Shown here: positions 1 through 12,180 of the stretch, in pieces | Position numbering within the stretch: the first letter of the stretch is position 1 | How the letters are laid out: each line of letters starts with the position of its first letter | Assembly (NCBI GenBank): GCA_043228905.1 | Contig: JBHGNT010000001.1 | Location: 1,488,001 to 1,552,000 of the forward strand | Length of the DNA stretch: 64,000 nt | Source of the DNA: Azolla caroliniana | Lineage: Eukaryota > Polypodiophyta | Reading direction: 5' to 3' | Notes under the pieces: model-generated | What the model was told of the DNA's origin: nothing | Databases searched by the model: none | Seen by the model: the letters and a program-made list of their open reading frames with translations, nothing else | Program-made: the position numbers and the translations under genes

Positions 1-283
1 ACTAAGCTTTCATGATTGGAAAGGTTTGGTATCGAGTTACACTACCAAGGTGTGAGCACATCACATGAGGTCTTCTTTTGTTATTGGGGTGGTAGGGTGG
101 GGAATCGGGACTAAGCTGGAATGTTAGCCTACTGGAAATTAATTAGGCCCTTGGATTATAGGGTGTCTTAAGTGGGGTTCTCTGCCAAGATGACTGTTGC
201 CTTTGGATTTGAGCTGAATTAAGGAAGCGAGCAAATTCTCCAAAAGTAGGAAAAAACGAGTGAGCCACAATGTCTAAATTAGT

Positions 284-284
<1 letters not shown>

Positions 285-326
<42 letters not shown>
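285..326. repeat. (GA)n microsatellite upstream of the IDD gene
   Basis: An uninterrupted GA dinucleotide run of about 42 bp. Similar CT or GA runs recur through the next 1.1 kb (about 640-665, 1000-1012, 1156-1182, 1341-1377). In plants such tracts near promoters can be bound by GAGA-binding BPC proteins, but that role is inference here. Confidence 0.9.
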
Positions 327-328
<2 letters not shown>

Positions 329-633
329 TTACAACAGCTAGAATGTGAATTTTATTGAAGGCAGGAGGCGGCGGACAGAAATTAGGTCCGCATCCAGTGG
401 GGTGAGGCAGCAACGTCACTCATGGCCATATGGATGGATTCGACGACCCATCTCTCTCTATCTCTCTCTCTTAAATACCTGAACATAATATATATATGTA
501 TGTACATATGTATATACATATTTGTGTTTTTTTGTTTTCTTTTTTACTTTGATGAAGGGCGGACGATTTCGAAGTGTGTGAGCTTCCCTTCCCTTCACCC
601 ACGGTCAAACGTGGTGAAAAAAACCCCGCCTTC

Positions 634-667
<34 letters not shown>

Positions 668-1337
668 GACGTCCCTATTCTCTCTCTCTCTCATGCTTCT
701 GTCTGTCTCTCTGTCAGTCAGTCAGTAACACACACACACACATATATATCCTTCCTTCATTTTTTTTTTGATATATCTTCTTTTCTTTTTACTGTAGTCG
801 TCAAGAAATTCTCATTCCCTCTCTCTCACTATTTCTTTTCTCCGACGACGACGACCATTACTACTATTTCCACATCATACATACATACATACACACACAT
901 ACATATATATGCTATACGTCAACATCGGAGCCCCTTTTTAATTATTTACTTTTCTCCCTTTTCTAGTGTACAACGACAAAACAGCATACACACACCTCTC
1001 TCTCTCTCTCTCTGTGTTGTGTGTATCCACACAAACACACACAGACCTGTCCCACCCCCGGTACCATTTTCTCTCTTTAATCTTCTTCTTCCTTCTTCCT
1101 TCTTCTTCTCCTCTAATTTCCCATCCTCTGTTTGTCTGTCTGTCTGTCTGCTAAGCTCTCTCTCTCTCTCTCTCTCTCTCTTCCTTTGGGAGGGGGGAGG
1201 CTTACAAAAGCTTGATTGTCTCTTCCTCCACTCCACCCTTATCACCTCTCTCTACCCTTCGTCGTTTTCCTCATCCCCTTCCTGGGTCCCCGCCATCGCC
1301 TACACACACACACACACACTCCTTCCCAACCTTCCAA

Positions 1338-1380
<43 letters not shown>

Positions 1381-1722
1381 CCCAATTGAGATCTTCGTCT
1401 CCTCTGCCTGCCTGCTAATCCAGGCAGCTGGATCTTTTAGTCTTGTCTTCTCTCCTCCTTCCAAACTAGTACCCGCCTGCCTGCAAGACTCTGATCCTAT
1501 AGGCACTGCCCAAGGCTCCGCACCCCCACCTGATCCACTGATTCTCCCGGCACCAGGATCAATGGATCCCTTTCATCAGAGGCTATCTGCCGCTAATCAC
1601 TAGTGTCTCCCCCCCCCTCCGCCATTACCTTAATTACGATTCCCTTCTTCTCTCTATCTCCTCTGTTGACCGCCTCCATGCCTAATTCCAGCGCCTCCAT
1701 CCTCTTCCTTCCTTAAAGAAGA
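327..1722 (+). promoter_or_regulatory. CT-rich promoter/5' leader region of the IDD gene
   Basis: This stretch is dominated by CT, CA and TCTG runs on the + strand and ends directly at the IDD start codon. A stop-free frame crosses 422-1603, but its translation is only Ser/Leu/His-rich repeat sequence, so I do not call it a gene. An in-frame TAA at 1714-1716 separates the leader from the ATG at 1723. The most likely content is a promoter plus a long pyrimidine-rich 5' UTR. The transcription start cannot be placed from sequence. Confidence 0.5.
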
Positions 1723-4700
1723 ATGCATGGAGATCGGCAGCTTGACAGCAGCTGCAACTCGCCCGCCATTCTTCGCCATTCCTACTCTGCACCCCCTCTC
1801 CGGATGTTGTTGGACGTGCAATCTAATCTTAATCTCAATCAAGGCGACGCGAAGCAGCTGGTAGACAGTATCAATCAGTATCAGAACGTCCATGGTTACG
1901 AGCCATCTGCGGGAGGAGCACCTAGTACCGATCCACTAGCGGCAGAAGAGCGAGGCTTGTTCAGGACCAAGACTAGCGGTTCTGCACCGGCTGCATCGTC
2001 TGCGGCGACTACAGGTTCGGCCATTATCAAGTCTGATCCGTTAGCAACTGCCGGCTTGGGGGCCTTCGTGACCGATCAGTCGTTATCGGCTCTCACGTCT
2101 ACCATGTCCAACATAACGTCTGCATCAGGCGAGGCAAGCATATCATCGGGGGAGAGGCCAGGAACCAGTAGCGGACACCATCATGCGGCATCCCAGCAGC
2201 AGCAGATGCAGCTCCACCAGTACCCTCCTGCAGGTGCCGCGCTTCACATGAGCTCTCCTAATAACAACAATATGCTGCTTCAGGGCGGCGGCGGCGCCAG
2301 CGCTTCTGCAGGCGTGAGCAATGGCCAGCTCACTGTCGTCGCCAAGAGGAGGCGGAACCTTCCTGGAACCCCAGGTTTTTAACCCATATTAGATTCAATG
2401 CTATTGTACAATTCCTCCATTGATATTTCTATAATGATAATTACTCGCTGAACATCGATTCAGCCCACCCTGATGCTAATTGATCGGCCTGGATCATAGC
2501 ACAGCAAACAAATTTTGTGGGCCACAAAATTCGTAACAATTGAAATTGATTTTGACAATTTGGGACAGATCCGGATGCAGAGGTGATCGCATTATCGCCC
2601 AAGACGTTGATGGCCACGAATCGGTTCGTATGCGAGATCTGCAACAAGGGATTCCAGAGGGACCAGAACCTGCAGCTGCACAGGAGGGGTCACAATCTGC
2701 CATGGAAGCTGAAGCAGAGGACGAACAAGGAGGTGAAGAAGAAGGTGTACATCTGTCCGGAGCCGTCGTGCGTGCATCACGATGCGTCGCGGGCGCTGGG
2801 GGACCTCACAGGCATCAAGAAGCATTTCTGCAGGAAGCATGGCGAGAAGAAATGGAAGTGTGAGAAGTGCTCCAAGCGCTACGCGGTGCAGTCCGATTGG
2901 AAGGCTCACTCCAAGACCTGCGGAACTCGCGAGTATCGCTGTGACTGCGGCACACTCTTCTCCAGGTATACAATCATCCCTATCCTACTTCATCACTTCT
3001 TCTGCTTCTGCTTCTTCTTCTTCATGTCTCTCATCCAGTTATGTCTGTGCAGGAGAGACAGCTTCATCACACATCGAGCCTTCTGCGATGCCCTGGCGGA
3101 GGAGAGTGCGAGAGTGAACACGGCGGGGGGGCATATGATGATGAACAGTAACCTGCCGTCTGCGATGATGAGCCAAGGCCATGGCGGTGGCCCCCCTGGG
3201 CTGGGCTGCAACGTCGTCATGATGGGATCTGGTTCCAATAGGCCGCCTGCATCTTCGCCATCGCCTGCACTCAGAGGAGGAGGAGGAGGAGGACCAGGAC
3301 TGGGAGCTGCAGGAGCGCCACCACAACAACAACAAGCGCCGCCTCGGCTAGGCTCAGGTATAAGCGGCGTGGCTGCTGCTTCTCATCTCATGGGCAATAA
3401 TCTGATGGACCCACACCTCCTCGCAGCTACAAGGACCACGACCACGCCGCTCGGCTCCAATGCCCTGCCTCATGATCAGCTGCACCCGGACAATCTTCAC
3501 GGCGGCGGAAAGAATCATGAGCAGCATCAGCTGCTTGGCGGAGGAGGGACATCCGGCACCACCAACAGCAGAGCACAACAACCGCCATCCAACAGGTTGT
3601 CCCTGTGGCCGCCCGCCTCCAATGTGGATTTCCCGTTCATGGGGAGCGAAACTCAGGTGAGCATGGATTCGTTGGCCGCTCTCAACAGGGGCGGCCCTCC
3701 CCATAGCTCCGCCATGGGGAGCCACAATATGGTGCAGTTCGACCACAACCTTTACGAGCCCAAACCCTTGAGCTCCCATTACAACAGCAACATGCTGCAG
3801 ATGTCTTCCTCCGCCGCCGCCACTAACCTGCCCGGTTTCGTGTCGGACATGCCCGGCTTCCCTGGCGCCACGCTGGGCGGTCTGTCATCCGATCAATTCG
3901 CGGGCCTGTCGAGCTTCGCAAATCGCCAGCTGAACAGCCACCTCGCTGCGGGCATGGGCGGCAGCGTGCCGCAGGGAATGAATCAGGCGGCCTCCTCTCT
4001 CTTCAACCTGCAGCCATCCTCCGGGAATTCCTCAGCTCAGATGTCCGCTACGGCGCTGCTGCAGAAGGCCGCGCAGATGGGAGCCTCCGCCAGCAGCGAC
4101 AACTCCAGCTTCTTGAAAGGCCTGGCAGGCCCTGATTACAACAACAGTAGCATGCTCGCCTCCTCTGCGTCCATATGGGGCGGCGGCGGCAGCTCATCGA
4201 ACGCGCAGCATCATCAGAGGCAGGGCGGCAATCATCTGAATGTGAATAATATGTTGGGGCGATCGGCTGCTGCTGCTGCAGGCGATCATCACCACTTGAT
4301 GCAGCCGCCTGCTGCCATGGGTAATCACGTGGCCGACCATTTAAGCCATAGCTCGCTTCATCTGCTGCAGCAGCAGCAACAGCAAAGATCCAGCGGGGGT
4401 CCCATGAATTCTGCATCGCCATATAGCTTCAGCGATCATGAAGTGAGTGGGAATGCGATTCGAGCAGCCGGAAATAACGAGTATGGCACCAAGAACGCTG
4501 GCATGGAGCATGGTATCAATAGCTCTGCACCAAGCAGTAGCAATCATCATCATCATCATCATCATCATAGTAATAATATTAATATTAATCATCGTCATCA
4601 GCAGCAGGAGGAGGATCAGATGGTGATGCTGTCTCCCAATTCTGGCTACAATGTGAATATGCAGGGGGGCGGGAACAATCTGAATCGCATGTTCAACGTG

Positions 4701-5207
4701 GAACCTAACCAGCAGAACATGGCCATGAATAATGGAGGGGGGCGTACGCTGAACCCCACCACGGCCATGAATTCAGGCCCCATGATGTCCACCCCCACCA
4801 CTCATAGCGGCGGCGGCGGCGGCGGCCAAACCATGAAGTTCATGAATGGGAATCTGCAGGTGCAGCAGGCCGGGAAAGTGCCCAAAAGCGAGGATGGAGT
4901 GACGAGAGACTTCTTAGGTGTGCAGTTGGTCAGGCCAGGGATGATTCAGCAGCAGCAGCAGCAGATTATGCACTCCCATCAAAATCAAAGTCAAAATCAA
5001 AATCAAAACCAGAATCAAAATCATCTGCACCAACAGCTATATTCATCCACATCTCATCATTCTCCTCATCATTTCTCCGCTCTGTACAGCAACAGCAGCT
5101 CTAATGACCATTTGCATGGATCAAATGCCGGCGGTGCACCTCATCCCCACATTCCATCGGCCACGGCTTCTTATGTAGCAGACGATCATCGGAGGCAACA
5201 ACAGTAG
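1723..5207 (+). CDS. IDD: INDETERMINATE-domain (IDD) C2H2 zinc-finger transcription factor
   Basis: Three exons, 1723-2374, 2569-2965 and 3053-5207, join in phase to give 1067 residues. The start is limited by an in-frame TAA nine bases upstream of the ATG. A basic nuclear-localisation stretch ([16 protein letters not shown], about 208-223) leads into four fingers: C239/C242/H255/H259, C280/C285/H303/H308, C315/C318/H331/C335 and C342/C344/H357/C361. This is the plant ID domain of two C2H2 and two CCHC fingers. C-terminal IDD motifs are also present: [14 protein letters not shown] near 680 and TRDFLGV near 967. The SGEASISSG stretch before the basic region recalls the IDD1/IDD2 (ENY/GAF1) subgroup, whose members bind DELLA proteins; that link is inference. 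The protein is about twice the usual angiosperm length because of a 200-residue N-terminal extension and Gln-, His-, Gly- and Asn-rich tracts. It should act in the nucleus. Confidence 0.95.
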
Positions 5208-6150
5208 AGCAATTTACCACATGCAGCATCCATCCCCCTGGTCTTGTCGTTGTTGCTGGGTATATGATGCAGCTCAATGTATTAAAAATCTCCCCATATA
5301 AATTATCAAAGCGGAGGCATCTCCAAGATTTTAAGTACTCTTTATCATTATATATTTTATTTATTTATCTAATAATCTAGTGGTATAATCGTCATATCGA
5401 GCTGACAATTATGATCGAGCTTTCATCTGCGGCGAGGATTTGGGTTGTTTCTCTTTCTCTCTCCATCTCTATCTCATTTTATGAAGAAATTCTGAGTATA
5501 TATACACACTATTCCGAATACAAGATCGACTTCTTTGTTCTTCAATCATCATCTGCCAGGTCTGGTAAATTATTATTTGTGTATATTCACTTTAGCAAAG
5601 CTGTAACAGAAACAATTCTCCTGAGAAACAAATCGATCTTGCGAGAGTTCAATAGTTACTTAATCTTTCTGGTGGGTGGTGGGGAGGTTAAAAGGATTAG
5701 TTAATTAATGAATGAAGTCTTGCTGCTATTAGAAAACGCAAATCCATCTGTTTTATCTATCCTAATTCGGTGGTGTCAATGAATAACTATGAGAACCCTG
5801 TTTGAATCCTGGTCTTACCTCAGATATGCCTATATATGTATCTGGCTTATCTATCTATCATTCTGTCTTTTGCTCCTTTAAAGGTTCATATAATCGTAGA
5901 TATATTTTAAACATTCAGCAACCAAGCGGGACTCGAATAATTGGCAGTGTATTTGGTCAATCGAAAGCTCAGAATTTTGCTTTCATGTGTTGACAAATAA
6001 GAAGTGTTCGCTAATTTGCATTCATATTTAGGCCCACTCTATTTACATGTATATACATATATGCCATGTAGCGACCGAGTAGGCGAAAAAGAAAATGAAT
6101 GGGTCGTATGAAATGGCAATAATTCTTCTAAGAAAAGGTAGTAGTAGTAG

Positions 6151-6191
<41 letters not shown>

Positions 6192-9100
6192 ATATATGTA
6201 AACCCTAAAGTTAGTAATAGATATATTTAATAATAGAGATAAAGGATATAAAAGGAGATACACTCCAGTTGTATCATATATGTACATATACACGCTTATA
6301 TAAATATAACAAGAATGGGTCATTGGTAATGTATGTCAGGAAGAAGGACCCCACGAGCATGAAGGACTTATAATAAGGGGGGATGGCCCCCCCCCCCCCC
6401 CATCAAACACATGGTCCACTCCAACAAGGAAAAACTAATAAGCTCTTTAATTGTTGTTCATTCTATCTGGTTCTGGGTTTTTACAAACATTTCTTTTTGC
6501 CTTTGTATAAGGATGTTTAACTCGCACAAAATTATTCTTGGATTCGTGTTTCGTGGAAAAGTTTGTGATTCTCCGCATACAAAGGTCTCTAATCGAGCGA
6601 AACTTTAGTTCCAACATGTCTTGCTCCCTCCCGAGTGTTTAGGGTTCTAGAACCAAATGAGATGCATAAGATGTCGCGTCATACTACCTTGAATGTTGCA
6701 ACTTATTCTATTGCATTCAATATCGAATTGATTGCTTGCATACTGGAACTCTTTCTCTATTATGATTGCCATGTGACGAAGTCGCCTTCAATAGTAAACT
6801 AGAAGTGAATCGTAATTAAAATCAATTAGATAATCCAACCAAGGAAGTGTGACTGGTCTCTAACTAAGATTGAGGGCTTTTATAACTGATACCACAAATA
6901 TATCAACTAATTAGACATTTGTTTAAGCTAACTTTCAAATTGACATCCATAGGATTGTGCATGGTTTGCGAAAGAAAGTTGATGGCAAAGCATAAAATAT
7001 TCAACCTTTTGCTAGATCTAATAGTTGAGTTTCCAAATAAGTTGCTTAAAATAACATTTTTTTCATTTATCATTTCATGATTGACAATGTGCCCATAACG
7101 TTAATTACCCAAAATATCTTTTTTAATCTAGTGGCCTCAAACGTCTCAAGAATGATGGGTCTAGGGGTTTTGAGATGTTGAATTGTACTTTACAAGCGTT
7201 CCTTCCAATTCCTTAAACATGGTTAAGCATAGAACAATTTAGGATGTCAAATATATGGATAACATTGTCCATCTTGCCAATGGTGCTTGTGATACATTGT
7301 TAGCAATGTTATCTATCAAACGCAAGACTCAATTTTCTCATAATGATTCTAAACTACATGATCATTATGGTACAAACATTGGAATTGACAAAATAACCTC
7401 CATCGTTGAGTCATAAAGACCAACAATCCCTAAACTACCTTCTTTGATGTGGTTAGTGTAGATGTAACAAGTTTCTTTTATCTTCGGTGTTGAGAATGAC
7501 CCATATCGCATAAAACCAAAGGGAATATTTGTTTGAATTAATGTTGCTTATATTGCATCACCACCTCCATACAAATGTTGTGTGAGTTTTTGGTTATTTT
7601 GCATCAAATGAGCAAAGGCTCAATGTTTTGCGTGATATCATAGAGAGAATTCAAAAATTGTGTAATGACGAGCAACAGTGTGCGATACTTAGTCAGCACA
7701 CGCCAAAACACATTGGTAGAGCTAAGAGGATACACTACATAAAGAGAGGTTGCCCATTTGATACAAGAGCTATTCTCACTGTAAGTATTAACATACTCCA
7801 AAGCTAGGAGTTTTCACTAGAGGAGAAAATTGAGACTTAACAAGCTTTCAAATACCACTCTCTTAATGTTTATATTGAGGTTCTAACACATCAAGCAATT
7901 GCTTTTGATTAGGTCTAGTGTTCCATACACACAAATGGTTAAAAAGCTTAAGTTTAAAACAACGAGAGGGTTTCATGTCTTTGAAGAGACTCTCACTCTC
8001 GGAGTGCAATAACATAAACAATTAGTGAGCGAGAAGGAATGCCAATTGCAATAGCAAGTGGGTTGATATAGTAGCTAAGGCACGAGATTGAACAATTGTC
8101 AAAGATGAACAATTACCAATAAGTTTGGGTAGACAAAGCTCATGACAATGATGATGTTAAGTTAGTATACACAACCAACATGTCAATTGTGGTGGACTCT
8201 TTGATTGCTCCCCAGGCATCTCAAATGGTATTTGAATAGGCAGAACATATCTCTCTTAATGTTGTGACCCTGAAAAAAGGCCAAAAAGGAACACAAATTG
8301 GTCCATTGGGTCATTGTCGATTTTGGTTCAAGTTATAGAACTTGACAAGAAATTACTAACATGGGTGGCTCTCCTTCAAGAACCAACCCAAAAAGCTTAA
8401 CTTGTTGAATGTGGAGAAATGACCTAGTATGAACAAATTGAATAGACTCACTATTTGGCACTCTAGCCATAGACAAAATTCTACTTTTGAACTATTTGAA
8501 CCACTTGTGTTGAACCACCAAGAAATTAATTCACCCCAAATGCTTAAAAATCAAGCAATATGGTCTTAGAAAATCTCTTAATCCCAACACTTCATGTATG
8601 AGTATGCAATATCGTCTTCAAGTTTTATTCCAACGGGGAATTACAAGTGGTGGGTTGATTATGCAATGTGCAGGATGGTTCACGTGCACTATCCCCTAAG
8701 TGTAAATTGGCACTTGAACTTCACTTTTTAGTACATCATTGTTGGACATGCAACATATAGTAGTAATGCTTGCATTTCCCCCTGATGGCTTGGTATCCTC
8801 CGAGTCTTAATGAATTTGATGTGAGAATATGTGATGTCAATAGTATTGGAAAAACAATGGAGCATTTTGAAAAATGGTTTGATGTTCTAATTGTTTTTTT
8901 CAAAACAAATTATCCTTCCATTAATTATAAAGAAAGGTCATAACGGTTACATCATACAAAGTATTTTCTCCCAAACCTGTCTTGTGTAGACAACGGTTGA
9001 GGAAACAAATCTATGTACTCCAACATAGAGTAAACAACCCAACAATTACAATTTATTCCCTAGATACATTGCAAGGTATTCATATCCATAGGCAACAACA

Positions 9101-9254
9101 AAAGTAGCTCTATTCAGAAACAAACCCTCTCAGGTCATAGTTATGAGCCATTCAATACTTCTTCAACCTGTATATGTCGGCTTTGAAGGTGATCAACTAC
9201 GTTCTTTGGTTTTTCAAGAGAGCCATTTTCCACATTTGTGGATGTAAAGTCAAC
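5208..9254. other. Intergenic AT-rich stretch, no gene recognised
   Basis: The first few hundred bases are presumably the IDD 3' UTR. A GA microsatellite lies near 6154-6188 and a 15-base poly-C run at 6387-6401. The rest is AT-rich with stops in all frames. From 6600 to 9000 it may be decayed repeat sequence, but I could not assign it to a family. Confidence 0.6.
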
Positions 9255-9599
9255 AACTATGCTTCCTCTTTCCCCATTAACCATCTTGCCGGATTACCAC
9301 CAAATTCCCGTACATACAACAACATATTTAGTCAAGTTTCCTCCTCTCCTCATGGGCTTATTCTTCGACCCCCACACCATCATCACTCGTCCTTATCAGA
9401 AAACATAGAAATTTATTCGTTAAATCCTCATCAACAATCTCGCCAAATACACCAAATTCTTGCACATAAACAATAAAATCTGTCTAAATTCCATATCTCC
9501 TCATGAGAATGTGCTTCGACCTCCACACCATCACCATCCATCGTTATCCAAAACATATATTCTACGTCATTAAGTCCAGATCATCCATATTGCCGAAAA
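9255..9599. repeat. Left part of a ~145-bp tandem array, cut short
   Basis: At least two diverged units carry the shared block CACACCATCATCACTC, followed by a CCTTATC segment and a TTGCACATAAACAA segment. The second unit stops after its GCCGAAAA segment at 9599. Matching units in the same orientation resume at 41631 with the missing half (CACCCTAAAATCTTGCACAT). The array was therefore continuous before the block at 9597-41630 arrived. Confidence 0.75.
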
Positions 9600-9616
9600 G
9601 CATGCGAGTGGAAACA
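9597..9616 (+). repeat. Left terminal inverted repeat
   Basis: AAAGCATGCGAGTGGAAACA, an exact reverse complement of 41611-41630. AGCTAATTAGCTAC-type sequence starts about 17 bp inside it, as it does at the right end. Confidence 0.75.
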
Positions 9617-9716
9617 CTATTATAGCTAATTAGCTACTAAAATGGCCACAACTAATTAGCTATTTGTTTAGCTAGTTTTTTGTGGGAAAATCATAAGGAT
9701 GGTTTACGAAATTTTA

Positions 9717-10214
9717 TGTTTTATTAGTTAAATACATGTCATTTAATTTATGAGAATACTCAAATATTTGAACTTTGGTTTCTAACGTAGTGGAACATGG
9801 GGAATAGTGCCATCATCTAAGGTCGACTTGAATGTCATCAAATTCTTGATAATCCTGAGTTCGAGTTCGAACTCCAAACAAATGTTTTATTAGTTAAATA
9901 CATGTCATTTAATTTATGAGAATACTCAAATATTTGAACTTTGGTTTCTGACATAGTGGAACATGGGGAATAGTGCCATCATCTAAGGTCGACTTGAATG
10001 TCATCAAATTCTTGATAATCCTGAGTTCGAGTTCAAACTCCAAACAAATGTTTTATTAGTTAAATACATGTCATTTAATTTATGAGAATACTCAAATATT
10101 TGAACTTTGGTTTCTGACATAGTGGAACATGGGGAATAGTGCCATCATCTAAGGTCGACTTGAATGTCATCAAATTCTTGATAATCCTGAGTTCGAGTTC
10201 AAACTCCAAACAAA
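9717..10214 (+). repeat. Three tandem 166-bp repeats ending at a start codon
   Basis: Copies at 9717-9882, 9883-10048 and 10049-10214 are each exactly 166 bp and nearly identical. Each ends CAAACAAATG. In the first two copies the ATG runs into the next unit. In the third it opens the inferred first exon of the left transposon gene. The array is therefore probably a triplicated promoter or leader segment. Confidence 0.85.
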
Positions 10215-10861
10215 TGGAGTACTCTGAGCATGAACGCAGACGAAGCCCCTGCAACAGCACAAAAACTCTGAGATCGACATTGCACCTTGAGAGTTCCAAC
10301 ACACGAGCAAGTCGATCCTCGTCCAGGTATGTATCAGTTACTGTTTGATAACTGTAAACATTTTTAAAAATCTTTTTTTTTCCCTTTCTGATAATTGTCT
10401 GTAACTTTGGTGCTTGTTCAACTTTCCCAAAAATCGAATAGGGCGAAGTCGTTGGAGCCCCAAACAAGGATGTCTCGAAGATCGGGGTGTAGCAGTAGGT
10501 GTGTTTTTTATTGACAAAATTTCGTAGTACGGTTGATTTCTGCCTTTAGTGATGATTAGGGTTTCTGATTACAAATTTCTGATTATTGTCACAATGTGTT
10601 GTAATTTTGCACCAATTCTCATGACAAATTCTGATTAAGGTTTTTGATTTTTTAAGTGGTTGATTTTTGACACATGTTGAAATGGACAGATTACAAATTT
10701 CAGATTACTGTCTCTCAGTGTTGTAATTTTGCACCAAATTCACATTATAAATTCTATTTTTTGCACCAATTCTGATTACTGATTTTCTATTTCATGTGGC
10801 TCGTTCCTCCCTATCCTAGAGTGTTGAACTTCGCAAAATTTTGCGAGACAAAGGAGGACTT

Positions 10862-11051
10862 TCACAACATATATGGTCTGTCACTCGAGGGTATTGACCA
10901 TGTTGTTCTAACAGATAGATAGATTAGTGATGTAGACTGGATGTCAGTATATAAAGTGCCTATAGTGAAAGGAAGGGTCAAGCTGAAGCATGTACGACCG
11001 GACTTGTATGACGACTGCATGAGATTGCACCAAAAAGTACATCAAGAGATC
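10862..11051 (+). repeat. 190-bp direct repeat, copy A (left of G3)
   Basis: The same length as 13074-13263, with 17 differences by my count (about 91% identity). It carries part of the third exon of the left transposon gene, including an in-frame TAG that the other copy lacks. Confidence 0.85.
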
Positions 11052-11054
11052 CCG

Positions 11055-11790
11055 GGGTCGTGAAGATTTCCGGCTACGGTGAGAAAACCGGGAGGGACAA
11101 ATAAAATGGGGATGTGCAACATTGCACATGCACTTGTAAATTTGTGTAATAAGAATAAGTAAACAAATGTAATGGGAAGGGTAATAATTTAAGGTGCTAA
11201 AGGTGCACCACGAAGTTTGTAGAGGCATAAATGTGATGTGCACTTTGTAGAGTAGAATGAGTAGTGGGCATTGAGAGTGAACGTGATAGGAGAGATAGAG
11301 TTAAGCCCCACGGATTTAAGATCAAGGGAGATATTCCCCATTAAAGGAAAGGGGATTTGACTCCCTCTTGTAATGTGCTCACCCCTTAATACTATAAAAG
11401 GGAGTGAGGGGTCACTTGTGAAGGAGTTGCCTATTTTTTAGTGTGAAAGGTATACCACATAGTTCTAGGGTTCTTCTTCTTCCCATTTCAGTTTAGGGTT
11501 AGGGTTTCCTTATTCATCTTCTTTACTTTACTTATCCGGTTAGGGTTTCTTGTAGTCATTGGATTTTGGCCTATGCCGCCATGGTTGTATTCGTTTGTGT
11601 TTTCTTAATATAACTTGTTGAGTATTTTGCCTCCATCCATCTCTTGTTCAATCTTCATGTCATATTCATTCTCCTCTCCTCTTGAGCTAAGCTTCCGTTT
11701 CGTGTCTTATTCCTTCTCCTCAACTCCCTAGTTCAAGACCCCTGCGGTCCCGCCTCGGATCCTACACGCGCTCACGGAATATCACGACAT
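11055..11790 (+). repeat. 5' LTR of G3
   Basis: Starts TCGTGAAG, like the G1/G2 LTR start TGTCGTGAAG, and ends GGAATATCACGACA, like the G1/G2 end GGAATACCTCGACA. The leader after it matches the G2 leader. The extreme left edge is uncertain by a few bases. Confidence 0.65.
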
Positions 11791-11806
11791 ATTTGGTGAA
11801 CCTGAC

Positions 11807-12180
11807 ATGAAAAGGCGGCAAGGGAGGACGGAGATGGAAGATGAAGACTTCGACTTTGTGGAGATGATGGCGAAGATTGTGATGGATGCCCGTCGGAAGA
11901 AGGAGAGGCAAGATGCGGCTCAACAAGCCGTCGAGAGGGTGGTCAATCGAGTCGGCCGATTCAACGGGGACGATGTCCCGAGGTTCTTGGAAGCGTACAA
12001 TGCCGACTGAGATGACGAAGAGGGGCATGGACGAAGCGATGCAGCTAGAATATTTTCGTCGAGTGGCGGTCGTATCAGTGCACAAAGAGGTCAAGGAGCT
12101 TCAAGAAGCCCACGAGTCGTGGGAGTCCTTTGAGGGAGCTCTATTGGAGGCATACAGATACGCAAAACCGGAGTGGGTAT
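11807..12180 (+). pseudogene. G3 gag fragment, frameshifted
   Basis: The first 67 residues end RVGRFNGDDVPRFLEAYN, which aligns with TIGRFSGKDATKYLAS in the G2 gag. Near 12000 the frame shifts by one base and continues in the next frame as DEAMQLEYFRRVAV and WESFEGALLEAY, matching the G2 stretch RTWEEFEGRLLEKYG. After that the similarity to Gag fades. No zinc knuckle or pol domain is seen. Confidence 0.6.

Noticed and set aside
422-1603. A 393-codon open frame upstream of the IDD gene
   Set aside because: The translation is Ser/Leu/His/Thr repeat sequence produced by CT and CA microsatellites. It ends before the IDD start and has no domain.
6387-6401. Poly-C run as a functional i-motif or terminator
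   Set aside because: A 15-base homopolymer with no nearby gene; length may be a sequencing artefact.
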